Source: JADLHS01 sp020848635 (lineage in GTDB: Bacteria > Verrucomicrobiota > Verrucomicrobiia > Limisphaerales > JADLHS01). From it: DNA of 64,000 nt. The stretch spans positions 1 to 64,000 of the forward strand of contig JBAOIL010000037.1 in NCBI GenBank assembly GCA_037044975.1, in the 5' to 3' direction. Each line of letters begins with the position of its first letter. Position 1 is the stretch's first letter. The translations under genes were made by a program, and so were the position numbers. The notes beneath the pieces are model-generated. The model ran no database searches. It saw only the letters and a list, made by a program, of their open reading frames with translations, and was not told the DNA's origin. Positions 40,981 to 49,107 of the stretch are shown one piece after another.

Positions 40981-41994
40981 CTATTTCGATGGTTGATAAA
41001 TTTGGTCAAAGACTCCGCCTTCGGCGAAGTGTGTCTTTTGCGTCCCGGCCCAATCGCCAAACACTTCCTCGACCGAGAACAATTCCAGGTTGCCGAACTG
41101 CGCGGCATATTGTTCCGCGGCCTTGGCCGAACGCGGGCGGTAGTAATTCGCAGCGATGATTCCCTGCCCTTCGTCCGAGTAGAGGTATTCCAAATATGCC
41201 TGCGCGACCCCGGTCGTGCCGCGCCGAGCGGCGACTGCCGCCACCACCGCCACAGGCATTTCGGCTTCAATGCTGCACGACGGCACCACCGCGTCAAACT
41301 TGTCCGCGCCCAGTTCCTTGATCGTCAAAAAGACCTCCGCCTCGAACGTCAGCAACACGTCGCCGATCTCGCGCTGGACAAAGCTCGTCGTCGCGCCGCG
41401 TCCGCCGGTATCGAGTACCGGCACGTTTTTGAACAGTTTGCCCACGAACGCCCGCGCGCCCGCGTCAGCCAGTTTGAGCTTCTTCAGCGCAAAGGCGTAG
41501 GCCGCCAGATAGGAATAGCGACCGTTGCCGGACGTTTTCGGATTCGGCACGATGACCGACATGCCCGGCTTTACGAGATCGTCCCAATCCTTGAGGCCCT
41601 TGGGATTGCCTTTGCGCACCAGGAACACAATTGTGGAACTGAACGGCGAACTGCTATTCGGGAGGCGTTTGCGCCAGTCGGCGGCAATCAAACCCTTCGC
41701 CGCCACAGCATCCACATCCGTTACTTGGTTGAACGTGACCACGTCCGCTTCGAGCCCGTCAATCACCGCCCGCGCCTGCTTGGAGGAGCCGGCATGCGAT
41801 TGATTCACGACCACGTTCGCGCCGTTAACCGTTTTCCAGTGGCGGACAAACGTTTCGTTGTAGTTCTGAAACAGCTCGCGTGAAATATCGAACGAGGCGT
41901 TCAAAAGCTTCGTCTCCGCCGCCGGCACCGGGACCACCGCCGCCAAAAGCAAAGCTCCGAGCGCGAATCGTTTGGTGGCGAAGGTAAGATTCAT
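40981..41994 (-). CDS. sbp: Sulfate/thiosulfate-binding periplasmic protein
   Basis: A 337-residue solute-binding protein with a signal peptide (FALGALLLAAVVPVPAAE). Family motifs: LLNASFDISRELFQNYN, VNQSHAGSSKQARAVIDGLEADVV, VFLVRKGNPKGLKDWDDLVKPG, VPNPKTSGNGRYSYLAA and GRGATTSFVQREIGDVLLTFEAE. It would bring sulfate or thiosulfate to CysTWA. It differs from the neighbouring paralogue in the first ligand loop (FDISREL instead of YDPTREL), so ligand range may differ. Second sbp of the operon, 33 bases after the first. Confidence 0.93.
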   Translation of the reverse strand: MNLTFATKRFALGALLLAAVVPVPAAETKLLNASFDISRELFQNYNETFVRHWKTVNGANVVVNQSHAGSSKQARAVIDGLEADVVTFNQVTDVDAVAAKGLIAADWRKRLPNSSSPFSSTIVFLVRKGNPKGLKDWDDLVKPGMSVIVPNPKTSGNGRYSYLAAYAFALKKLKLADAGARAFVGKLFKNVPVLDTGGRGATTSFVQREIGDVLLTFEAEVFLTIKELGADKFDAVVPSCSIEAEMPVAVVAAVAARRGTTGVAQAYLEYLYSDEGQGIIAANYYRPRSAKAAEQYAAQFGNLELFSVEEVFGDWAGTQKTHFAEGGVFDQIYQPSK

Positions 41995-42027
41995 GTTGTT
42001 TGGTCCGTAGGTGGCCAGGTGACAGGT

Positions 42028-43032
42028 TCAGCGCTGGATTTGGTCAAACGAGCCCCCGTCCGCAAAGTGCGCCTTGTGCGCCTTCTGCCAGCCACCGAAC
42101 ACTTCATCAATCGTGAATAGACTGAGTTTGGTGAATTGACTCGCATACTCCGCCGCCGCCTTTTCCGAGCGCGGACGATAGAAGTTCCGCCCGGCAATCG
42201 CCTGACCTTCGTCCGAATACAGAAATTTGAGATACGCATTGGCCACGGCTTCATTGCCATTTTTCTTCGCCACTTTGTCCACGACCGTCACCGGCGGCTC
42301 CGCCAGAATGCTGACGGACGGAACAACCATTTCGAATTTGTCCGCGCCGTATTCCTTGAGCGCGAGAAACGCCTCGTTCTCCCAGCCCACCAACACGTCA
42401 CCGATTTCGCGCTGAATAAACGTCGTGGTTGCCCCACGGGCGCCGGTATCCAGGACCGGGACGTTTTTGTAGAACTTCGCAACAAAATCCTTGGCCTTGG
42501 CTGCGTCGCCGCCGTTCTTGAGCACGTAACCCCACGCCGCCAGATAAGTCCAGCGCGCCGCGCCGGAGGTCTTGGGATTGGCCGGAATGATTGCCACGCC
42601 CGGCTTTACAAGGTCGTTCCAATCCTTGATGCCTTTGGGATTCCCTTTGCGCACCAGAAACACAATCGTCGAGGTGTAGGGCGCACTGTTGCTTGGCAAT
42701 CGTTTTTGCCATGCGGGCGGAAGCAGTTTCGCCTTTTCGGCAATTGCATCCACATCGTAGGCCAGCGCGAGCGTGACGACATCGGCGGAAAGGCCGTCAA
42801 TCACCGAGCGCGCCTGCTTGCCCGAACCGCCGTGGGATTGATCAATCTTCACGGTGTCGCCGGTCTTTTCCTTCCAATACTTCGTGAACGCCGCGTTGTA
42901 TTCCGTGTAAAGTTCGCGCGTAGGATCGTACGAAACGTTGAGCAGCTTGAAGTCTTTGGCGTTCACTGCCACCACTGTACCAAAGCCCGCCAGGGCGAAG
43001 GCAAACAGGTGGATGAGTTTGATTGTTTTCAT
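42028..43032 (-). CDS. sbp: Sulfate/thiosulfate-binding periplasmic protein
   Basis: A 334-residue paralogue of the protein at 40981. Signal peptide KLIHLFAFALAGFGTVVAVNA, then LLNVSYDPTRELYTEYN, KIDQSHGGSGKQARSVIDGL, IPANPKTSGAARWTYLAAWG and GARGATTTFIQREIGDVLVGW, all close to the classical Sbp consensus. It is the standard type, while the downstream copy is more divergent. It follows the porin gene after 28 bases. Having two binding proteins here and the permease at 22.7-25.5 kb implies that expression of the two loci must be coordinated. Confidence 0.93.
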   Translation of the reverse strand: MKTIKLIHLFAFALAGFGTVVAVNAKDFKLLNVSYDPTRELYTEYNAAFTKYWKEKTGDTVKIDQSHGGSGKQARSVIDGLSADVVTLALAYDVDAIAEKAKLLPPAWQKRLPSNSAPYTSTIVFLVRKGNPKGIKDWNDLVKPGVAIIPANPKTSGAARWTYLAAWGYVLKNGGDAAKAKDFVAKFYKNVPVLDTGARGATTTFIQREIGDVLVGWENEAFLALKEYGADKFEMVVPSVSILAEPPVTVVDKVAKKNGNEAVANAYLKFLYSDEGQAIAGRNFYRPRSEKAAAEYASQFTKLSLFTIDEVFGGWQKAHKAHFADGGSFDQIQR

Positions 43033-43060
43033 TTGGTTGAATCCTTTCTTTGGTCACTGC

Positions 43061-44809
43061 TTAAAATGCGAGTTGGAGCCGTGTCATGAATACATTTTCG
43101 TCCTGGTGCGTTACCGTAGCCGGCGGCACCAGTGATCGGCTGATGGCAGGATTCACGTCCCCACCCCCTTCGAACCACGTCTTGGAGTAGCTCGTGAGCA
43201 CCCGGACATTCTTGTTCAGCCACCAGTTCAAGCCAATCCCCCAGCTCATGGCTGAAGGCGCCGATAGGGTGGGGTCTGAGAAAACCGGAAATGCATCCGA
43301 ATCCAGGTCGGCTTGGGCAAAGCGAGCAACGAGCTGCCAGGCACCCCATTTTCCGGCCCGCGGATCAAACGGCGACTTGGGCGTGATCCCCGTAAACGAA
43401 GCGTCCTCGCCCGTCAGCACCCACTGCACCGAAGCTTGCCAGGCCGAATCCACCAAATTCGCCCGCACGCTAGTGGCGCTGTTCACCACGCCTTGCCGCG
43501 AGATGATATATTCCCCCAGCAGCCCAAACGGACCTTTGGTGTAATTCCCGTACGGCGAAACCCGCCAGTGCGCCCCGTCGGCATAAACCGTCCCGACCGC
43601 CGGATTGTAAGCGAAGAATTGTTGCAACGCGGAAGTGACATAGCCAGGCAGCGTGCCGCCGGTCGTGTTCGGCAGTCCGGCCGTGTTGGAATTCACCTGA
43701 CTGTAACTTCCACCCGCGCCAAAGCCAACACCTTGCAGCGCGGCGATATCGTTATTCTTGAACGGCTGGAAAGCGAGCCGCCCGGCGAACTCCTTACCGT
43801 CGCTGAAATCACTGTTGTTCGCCACTCGCCCGTCGCTGGAACCATTGAACACGCCGGCAGCATAACTAGCGGCCCCGCCTGCAAGGTCGCCCCACAACTG
43901 GACGCCTAAACTGCGAATCGGCACAAAGTCAGTAACCAGCGAACGCTCGTTGAAAGGCAGCGTGGCATCCGATTGCAGCATCTCAAATCCCACCGGGCCT
44001 TTGAACTTCCCGGCTTTCAACTGCAACTCCGGCTCGTAGCGATAGTTCATGTACGCATCGTAAATCTGAACCGTGTTGCCCCCAAACTCGGGCGTCAAAT
44101 TAAAATCGAAATCGCGAAACACCGTGCCCTCGATAATCGGACGGGCCCGCCGCAAATAGAAACCGTCATTCCCCTGAAGATACGGGTTGTCGGCGAAGAA
44201 GGAACGGGAGTCTAATTGGACTATGCCCCGCAACCTGAATACAAAGTTCGTGTCCGCCGAACTGATGGCGAACCCATTTGCACCGGCGGTAATCCGCGGC
44301 GTTTCCTTCGCGCGCGCGGCAGCCTGCGTCTCGGCCGCTTCCGCAGCCAGTTCCTTATTCCGCGCCAACACGCGAATCTTTTGATCCAGTTCATTGGCCG
44401 TCGGACCATCTTTCGGGGATACGGCGATCTCAGGGAGAACCTTGCCGGATTCAAGCGAACCCACCTTGCCCTCCAGTTCACCAATGCGCCCCAGGAGCTT
44501 TTGCACTTCTTCCTGATGCGCCTTCTCGACGGACTCGGTGCGTTGCGTTTGTTCCAAATCCTTCCGCTCAAGCTGCTCCAACCGCCCGAGCAATTCTTGG
44601 ATCAACTCTGCCTGCTGCGTCTGCGCGGAAATCAATTGGCGTGCCACAGCTCCATTGGTGTCAGCCGCGGCTTGCGCCAGCGGTGTGAAAGTTCGACTCG
44701 CGTTCGGGTTTGTCGTTTGTGCCAGGCTCACTCCAGGCGCAAATGCGACCGCGAGCATTATCGCCGTGATACCCCAACCGAGTTGGTCCAGCTTTGCCAT
44801 TCCAATCAT
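43061..44809 (-). CDS. OprO/OprP-type porin with N-terminal coiled coil
   Basis: A 582-residue outer-membrane protein from the ATG at 44809, preceded by GGGAGG. Signal peptide ITAIMLAVAFAPGVSLAQ, then a coiled coil (about residues 40-150: LISAQTQQAELIQELLGRLE, QKLLGRIGELEGKVGSLES) which in this family is periplasmic, then a porin barrel with FVFRLRGIVQLDSRSFF, DGFYLRRARPIIEGTVFRDF, PELQLKAGKFKGPVGFEMLQ and a terminal Phe (RLQLAF), the signal for outer-membrane assembly. The family includes phosphate-selective porins; its place before two sulfate-binding proteins suggests an oxyanion such as sulfate. Confidence 0.9.
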   Translation of the reverse strand: MIGMAKLDQLGWGITAIMLAVAFAPGVSLAQTTNPNASRTFTPLAQAAADTNGAVARQLISAQTQQAELIQELLGRLEQLERKDLEQTQRTESVEKAHQEEVQKLLGRIGELEGKVGSLESGKVLPEIAVSPKDGPTANELDQKIRVLARNKELAAEAAETQAAARAKETPRITAGANGFAISSADTNFVFRLRGIVQLDSRSFFADNPYLQGNDGFYLRRARPIIEGTVFRDFDFNLTPEFGGNTVQIYDAYMNYRYEPELQLKAGKFKGPVGFEMLQSDATLPFNERSLVTDFVPIRSLGVQLWGDLAGGAASYAAGVFNGSSDGRVANNSDFSDGKEFAGRLAFQPFKNNDIAALQGVGFGAGGSYSQVNSNTAGLPNTTGGTLPGYVTSALQQFFAYNPAVGTVYADGAHWRVSPYGNYTKGPFGLLGEYIISRQGVVNSATSVRANLVDSAWQASVQWVLTGEDASFTGITPKSPFDPRAGKWGAWQLVARFAQADLDSDAFPVFSDPTLSAPSAMSWGIGLNWWLNKNVRVLTSYSKTWFEGGGDVNPAISRSLVPPATVTHQDENVFMTRLQLAF

Positions 44810-44852
44810 TTTGTTCGCCTCCCGTGGTCTGGTCGGTATTGCCCGGCCGCTA

Positions 44853-45053
44853 TTAGCCCTCCAACGGCTTGCGGTCGAGACGCACTTTTTCGGTGCGCTC
44901 AATTTGCGCGACCTGCGAGTCGTGAACGACAATCTGCACCACGCCAAAACGCAGCGAAGCCACCTGGCTTCGCACCGTTTCGAGCCACGCTTCTTGTCTG
45001 GCGGTCGCGATTAATGGCGCTGCCAATTTGGCCGGATTGTCTGTCGTCTTCAT
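44853..45053 (-). CDS. YezD-like (DUF2292) small protein
   Basis: A 66-residue protein starting at the ATG at 45053. SLRFGVVQIVVHDSQVAQIE followed by RTEKVRLD fits the YezD/DUF2292 family, short proteins of unknown role that commonly sit in sulfur-limitation regulons. It is the first gene of the minus-strand sulfur operon and lies directly below the promoter proposed at 45079-45106. The next gene, the porin, starts 43 bases on. Assignment rests on the short conserved stretch. Confidence 0.8.
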   Translation of the reverse strand: MKTTDNPAKLAAPLIATARQEAWLETVRSQVASLRFGVVQIVVHDSQVAQIERTEKVRLDRKPLEG

Positions 45054-45078
45054 AGATATTTCTCGTAACAACGAGGCC

Positions 45079-45106
45079 AGATTAGATTGAATCCCTACTA
45101 AGTCAA
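45079..45106 (-). promoter_or_regulatory. Candidate sigma-70-type promoter of the sulfur operon
   Basis: On the minus strand TTGACT (45106-45101), 16 bases and TAATCT (45084-45079) match the -35 and -10 consensus well. The -10 ends 25 bases from the yezD start. The divergent regulator gene starts about 98 bases on the other side, so an Rrf2 operator should lie in this AT-rich 150-base gap; CTACTAAGTCAATAG at 45096-45110 is a partly palindromic candidate that overlaps the -35 box. Sequence match only. Confidence 0.5.
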
Positions 45107-45203
45107 TAGTTATTTTGTAGTTTGTTATTCTGAACAACAACCCCAGTTTTAGCGAGATTGCCTAAACCTTGACTTTCCAGATAGAGATTGTTCACTCGTA
45201 GGT

Positions 45204-45671
45204 ATGAAGCTTTCAGTTCGGGGCGAATATGCGCTCAGGGCATTACTGGTTTTGGCCCGCGACTTTCAGGAAGACGCCTCTGTCGTGTGCATCCAGGAAA
45301 TTTCACGGCAGCAGAACATCCCGAAGCGTTTCCTCGAACAAATACTGAACGACCTTAAATCCGCCCACCTGGTCGAAAGCAAACGCGGCGTGGCCGGCGG
45401 CTATCGCCTGCGCCGCCGACCCGAACGCATCAATCTCGCGGAAATTGTCCGTCACATCGAAGGCGCGCTCGCGCCGGTCAGTTGTGTGAGTGAGAATTTT
45501 TATGAGAAGTGCTCCTGTCCGGATGAAGCCCGCTGCGCCATCCGCAGTGTGATGAAGGATACCCGTGATGCGATCGTGACGATCATGGAACGCGTAACCT
45601 TGGCCGATCTCGCTGAGCGTGCGCGCAAACTCGAACAAGCACCCGCCAGCGCGCTCGACTTCGTCATCTGA
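45204..45671 (+). CDS. Rrf2 family transcriptional regulator, likely sulfur regulator
   Basis: A 155-residue protein with the winged helix of the Rrf2 family: MKLSVRGEYALRALLVLAR, ISRQQNIPKRFLEQILNDLK, and the wing GVAGGYRLRRRPERINLAEIVRHIEG. The family includes CymR (cysteine metabolism) and IscR (Fe-S). This member has cysteines C94, C103, C105 and C111 in the loop region, as in cofactor-binding members, but spaced differently from the IscR set. Divergent from yezD and the sulfur operon, so it probably controls that promoter and itself. Confidence 0.88.
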   Translation: MKLSVRGEYALRALLVLARDFQEDASVVCIQEISRQQNIPKRFLEQILNDLKSAHLVESKRGVAGGYRLRRRPERINLAEIVRHIEGALAPVSCVSENFYEKCSCPDEARCAIRSVMKDTRDAIVTIMERVTLADLAERARKLEQAPASALDFVI

Positions 45672-45762
45672 ACTGGGTCCAGCCGTCTGCCTTCAACTTT
45701 CGGACTTCGGGCCCTGGACTTTAGGCGTGTCAACCTGGCCCAAAACCGCTTAACTCGTTCGC

Positions 45763-46302
45763 GTGACTACCGCCCGCAATGTCGTCAATCTGGCCCTGAT
45801 TGGTTTCATGGGCACGGGCAAGTCCTCCGTCGGCCGGCTCGTGGCCGAGCAGTTGCGTTTCGACTTTCTCGACACCGATGAACTCATCGAAACGCGCGCC
45901 GGCCAGAGCATCACGGAGATTTTCGCCCAAAACGGCGAACCCGCCTTTCGGGAACTGGAACACCGACTCGTCAGGGAACTGGCCGCTCGCACCCGCAGCG
46001 TAATCGCCACCGGCGGCGGCTTGCCCGTGAACCCGGCCAATCTGGTTAGTCTCAAGCAGCACGCCCTCGTCGTCTGTTTGTGGGCGTCGCCGGAAAGAAT
46101 CTTCGAGCGCGTCCACAGCCAAACTCATCGCCCCCTGCTCCACGAACCCGACCCGCGGGCGAAAATCCGCGCCCTGCTGACCAGTCGGGAAACCACCTAC
46201 CGTCAGGCTGATGTGCTGGTAAACAGCGAATTCCGCTCCATCCGCGAGGTCGCGCAACAGGTCGTTCACCAGTTCCGCCTCGCGACGCACGCGCGAAAAT
46301 GA
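45763..46302 (+). CDS. aroK: Shikimate kinase
   Basis: A 179-residue enzyme that phosphorylates shikimate at the 3-hydroxyl with ATP, fifth step of the chorismate pathway. The start is GTG at 45763. The nucleotide loop is LIGFMGTGKSSVG, shikimate binding involves DTDELIETRAG and FRELEHRLVREL, and VIATGGGLPV and HRPLLHEPDP (lid) are conserved. No operon partner of the pathway is present; queG follows 225 bases later. The gene carries no sign of a frameshift. Confidence 0.95.
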   Translation: MTTARNVVNLALIGFMGTGKSSVGRLVAEQLRFDFLDTDELIETRAGQSITEIFAQNGEPAFRELEHRLVRELAARTRSVIATGGGLPVNPANLVSLKQHALVVCLWASPERIFERVHSQTHRPLLHEPDPRAKIRALLTSRETTYRQADVLVNSEFRSIREVAQQVVHQFRLATHARK

Positions 46303-46527
46303 ATCCGGCCAACCACACAAAGACGGGAAATTTCAAAAGCGCAGTTCAAACCTGGGGGGAAACTTCGGCCCGCTATGGGATGGGAAATACCCCGCCACTT
46401 TGGAACGGAGGCGGAAGCCAATACCGCTGTCGCCCCACGGAGTCCGAAACGGTTGTCGCCGCGCATGAGCAAGCTTCTTCAGCAGCTCCTTTGCGTCTTT
46501 TCATCTAGCCCGGGAAGTTTCACGTCA

Positions 46528-47592
46528 ATGAAAGAAGCGATCCGCCAACGGGCCTTGGAACTCGGCTTCGACGACTGCCGCTTCACCACCGCCACGCCAC
46601 CAGCCAGCGCCCATCACTTCCAGCGTTGGCTCGCCACCCAGCAGCAGGGCGAGATGACGTGGCTTGAGCGTAACGCGCCCAAGCGGATAAATCCCCAACT
46701 GGTACTGCCCGGCGCCCAAAGCATCATCGTCCTGGCCATCAGCTACCACTCGACCACTCCGCCCGCCGCACCCCACACCCTGCCCTCCGGCGAAATCGCC
46801 CGCTACGCCTGTTTCACCGACTATCACGATCTGCTGGCCGAACGCCTGAAATCTCTGACCGCCGCCGTGAATGCACAAGGCGGCCAAAGCACCCGCTGCC
46901 TTTGGTATGTGGACACCGGGCCGATTCTGGAACGCGACTTCGCTCAACGCGCCGGTCTGGGCTTCGTCGGCAAGCATACCAATATGATTAGTCGCCAGCT
47001 CGGCAACTGGGTCTTGCTTGCCGAAATCCTGACCACCCTAAAGTTGCCGCCGGACGCGCCGGAGCAAAATCGTTGTGGCAACTGCACGCGCTGCATTACT
47101 GCGTGTCCGACCTGTGCCATCACCGCACCGTTCCAGCTCGATGCCCGCCGCTGCATCTCCTACCTCACCATCGAGCTCAAAGGCGCGATCCCAGTGGAAT
47201 TCCGTCCGTTCGTCGGCCGCCGCATCTACGGCTGCGACGACTGCCTCGCCATCTGCCCTTGGAATCGGTTTGCGCGGGAAGGGAGTTTGATGAAGCCTCA
47301 TGCCCGCGCTGATCAGGCGGCCCCGGATTTGATCGAACTGCTGAAGCTCGACGACGCCGGATTCAAGGCGAGGTTTGCGGGCACACCGATGCTGCGAACC
47401 AAACGTCGGGGATTCTTGCGGAATGTCTGCGTGGCGTTGGGAAATACCGGGGATAAAAGCAGCCTCCCCGCCCTACGCCGGGCCGCGACGGATTCTGAGC
47501 CGTTGATCGCCGAGCATGCGCTCTGGGCGCTGAAACAAATCCAGCAGCGATTGGAATGTAATCCGGGAATGACCAGCCCGCCGTGCTCATAG
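46528..47592 (+). CDS. queG: Epoxyqueuosine reductase QueG
   Basis: A 354-residue, B12-dependent, iron-sulfur enzyme that makes queuosine from epoxyqueuosine in tRNA anticodons. Recognised by LVLPGAQSIIVLAISYHSTT, YVDTGPILERDFAQRAGLGFVGKHTNMI, and two [4Fe-4S] motifs, CGNCTRCITACPTCAI and YGCDDCLAICPWNRFAR. A HEAT-like tail (SSLPALRRAATDSEPLIAEHALWAL) completes it. The start at 46528 is the ATG before KEAIRQRALELGFDDC, where the family begins; longer upstream frame is not supported. Confidence 0.95.
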   Translation: MKEAIRQRALELGFDDCRFTTATPPASAHHFQRWLATQQQGEMTWLERNAPKRINPQLVLPGAQSIIVLAISYHSTTPPAAPHTLPSGEIARYACFTDYHDLLAERLKSLTAAVNAQGGQSTRCLWYVDTGPILERDFAQRAGLGFVGKHTNMISRQLGNWVLLAEILTTLKLPPDAPEQNRCGNCTRCITACPTCAITAPFQLDARRCISYLTIELKGAIPVEFRPFVGRRIYGCDDCLAICPWNRFAREGSLMKPHARADQAAPDLIELLKLDDAGFKARFAGTPMLRTKRRGFLRNVCVALGNTGDKSSLPALRRAATDSEPLIAEHALWALKQIQQRLECNPGMTSPPCS

Positions 47593-47631
47593 CCACCGAA
47601 CCTGCCGGCGGGTCGTAAAGTCTCCGTGGTC

Positions 47632-48240
47632 TTACTCCGCCTCTTTTTTCAATTCATCCGGTGCGTACGGCTGGCTTCGGCCGGCCAATTCCGTGCGGAC
47701 TTTTTTGACCTGCTCCGCGGTGACGACGGAAGCCTTATTGCCCCAAGCGTTGCGAATGTAGCTCAAAACTGCGGCTAGATCTTCATCCGGATACATCACG
47801 CCCATGGCCGCCATGTTGAGATTCCAAAGCTGCCCTTTGACTTCAATGGGGCCAGCCAGACCCACCTGGGGAATGCGAATCAAACGATTGACACCGGCAG
47901 CCAGAACCCATTCCGATCCGGCCAGCGGCGGTGCCTGGGCCAGTTTGCCCATGCCATCCGGGTTATGGCAAAGCGCGCAGTTTTGCTCATACAACACCTT
48001 GCCGCGGAGCAAAACGGCATCCCCCCCCGAGCGCGGTTGAAACCGGGCGACGTCGGCAACGGAGTGATACGGCTCATAGACCTTCGCTTCAAACCAGCCG
48101 CCGCGCGCGTCAAAATACCACGCGCCCAGGAAAAGCAATACCAGCATCGCCGCAATCAGCCACATCGGCACGGTCAACCCCGTGGCCGTGGGTTCGGTTT
48201 CCAGCACGACGCGACCGGATTGGCTTGGTTCGGCGTTCAT
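47632..48240 (-). CDS. Membrane-anchored monoheme cytochrome c
   Basis: A 202-residue protein with a cytoplasmic N-terminus, one helix (MWLIAAMLVLLFLGAWYF) and a periplasmic cytochrome c domain with a single CALCH heme site in VLYEQNCALCHNPDGMGKLA; a Met ligand is available in LNMAAMGVMYPDEDL. It is the last gene of the act operon, overlapping the start of its upstream neighbour's stop (48237-48240). It probably passes electrons from alternative complex III to a terminal oxidase or to the CcoO-like protein. A CcoP of a normal cbb3 oxidase would have two hemes. Confidence 0.88.
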   Translation of the reverse strand: MNAEPSQSGRVVLETEPTATGLTVPMWLIAAMLVLLFLGAWYFDARGGWFEAKVYEPYHSVADVARFQPRSGGDAVLLRGKVLYEQNCALCHNPDGMGKLAQAPPLAGSEWVLAAGVNRLIRIPQVGLAGPIEVKGQLWNLNMAAMGVMYPDEDLAAVLSYIRNAWGNKASVVTAEQVKKVRTELAGRSQPYAPDELKKEAE

Positions 48241-49107
48241 TTCACGGGGGAATTCGTAGCCGCCGCTGGAGCGGCGGGCGCGGTGAACGGGGATTCAAAC
48301 AAAGGTGCATCGGCGCGTAAACTCACGAGATACGCGGCCAGCGCACGCGCTGCGTCGGTGGGCACGATTTCGAAGCCCGCTGGTGGCGCGAAGGCACCGG
48401 ATAGTTGTAGCGCGCTGGCGGCGGCCGGTTTCCCCAACGGCCGCAGTTCGAACAAAAAGCGATACGCCGGCATCGTTGATCCTTGAACTTCGGCGGCCGG
48501 AGCGTAGAGATGGCGCAACTGCCAGTTCGCATCCGGCCAACGCCAACCGACATTCGCGAGGTCCGGACCGGCGCGCCGGGAGCCGGGTTGTACGGGTAAA
48601 TCATAAAGATAATCCTGAGCAACCGTCACGGCGTCGGCCCCAGCCGCGCGCCATGTCCGGCCCGAGCGCACTCACCAGAACCTGCGCTTTGGCACCGGCG
48701 GAACTAATTGCCTTGAGGATCGGGTCCGCGGCATTCATGTCGGCGACTTGCAGGATGGCTTTCGGCAAAAGGGCGAGCGTGGTCGGCTTGCCCAATTCCG
48801 CGTTGAATTTACCCAGCGCAGCAAGCGTGGCGATGGCGTTCGTTCCAGCGTCGGTCAAAACGATCTCGCACTTTACCCCATCCTGGCCGACCGACTGGCT
48901 GTGGCAATAGACGCATCCGAGTGAGCGATAGACCTCCGCCCCCTGCGCCGCGAGACCGGGCCGGGCGACGGGATAGTTGTCCTGCGCCGGGATGGTCTTG
49001 ACCTGAGCTGCGCGCCCCAACTGCAGTTGGGGCGCAAGAACAAAGCCACCCCACGAGGCAGAGAGAGCGATGAACGCCGCTAGAAAAACCAGCGCACTGG
49101 ATTTCAT
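48237..49107 (-). CDS. ccoO: CcoO-like membrane cytochrome c, frameshifted
   Basis: About 289 residues. Begins MKSSALVFLAAFIALSASWGG at 49107, where ATGA overlaps the stop of the CcoN-like gene. The heme c site is LGCVYCHSQSVGQDG and the Met ligand motif is STMPAYRFLFELRP, both as in cbb3 oxidase subunit II. At about 48640 the frame shifts once and the other frame gives AVTVAQDYLYDLPVQPGSRR and GPDLANVGWRW before the stop at 48237. Its heme site is complete, in contrast to its CcoN-like partner. Confidence 0.85.
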
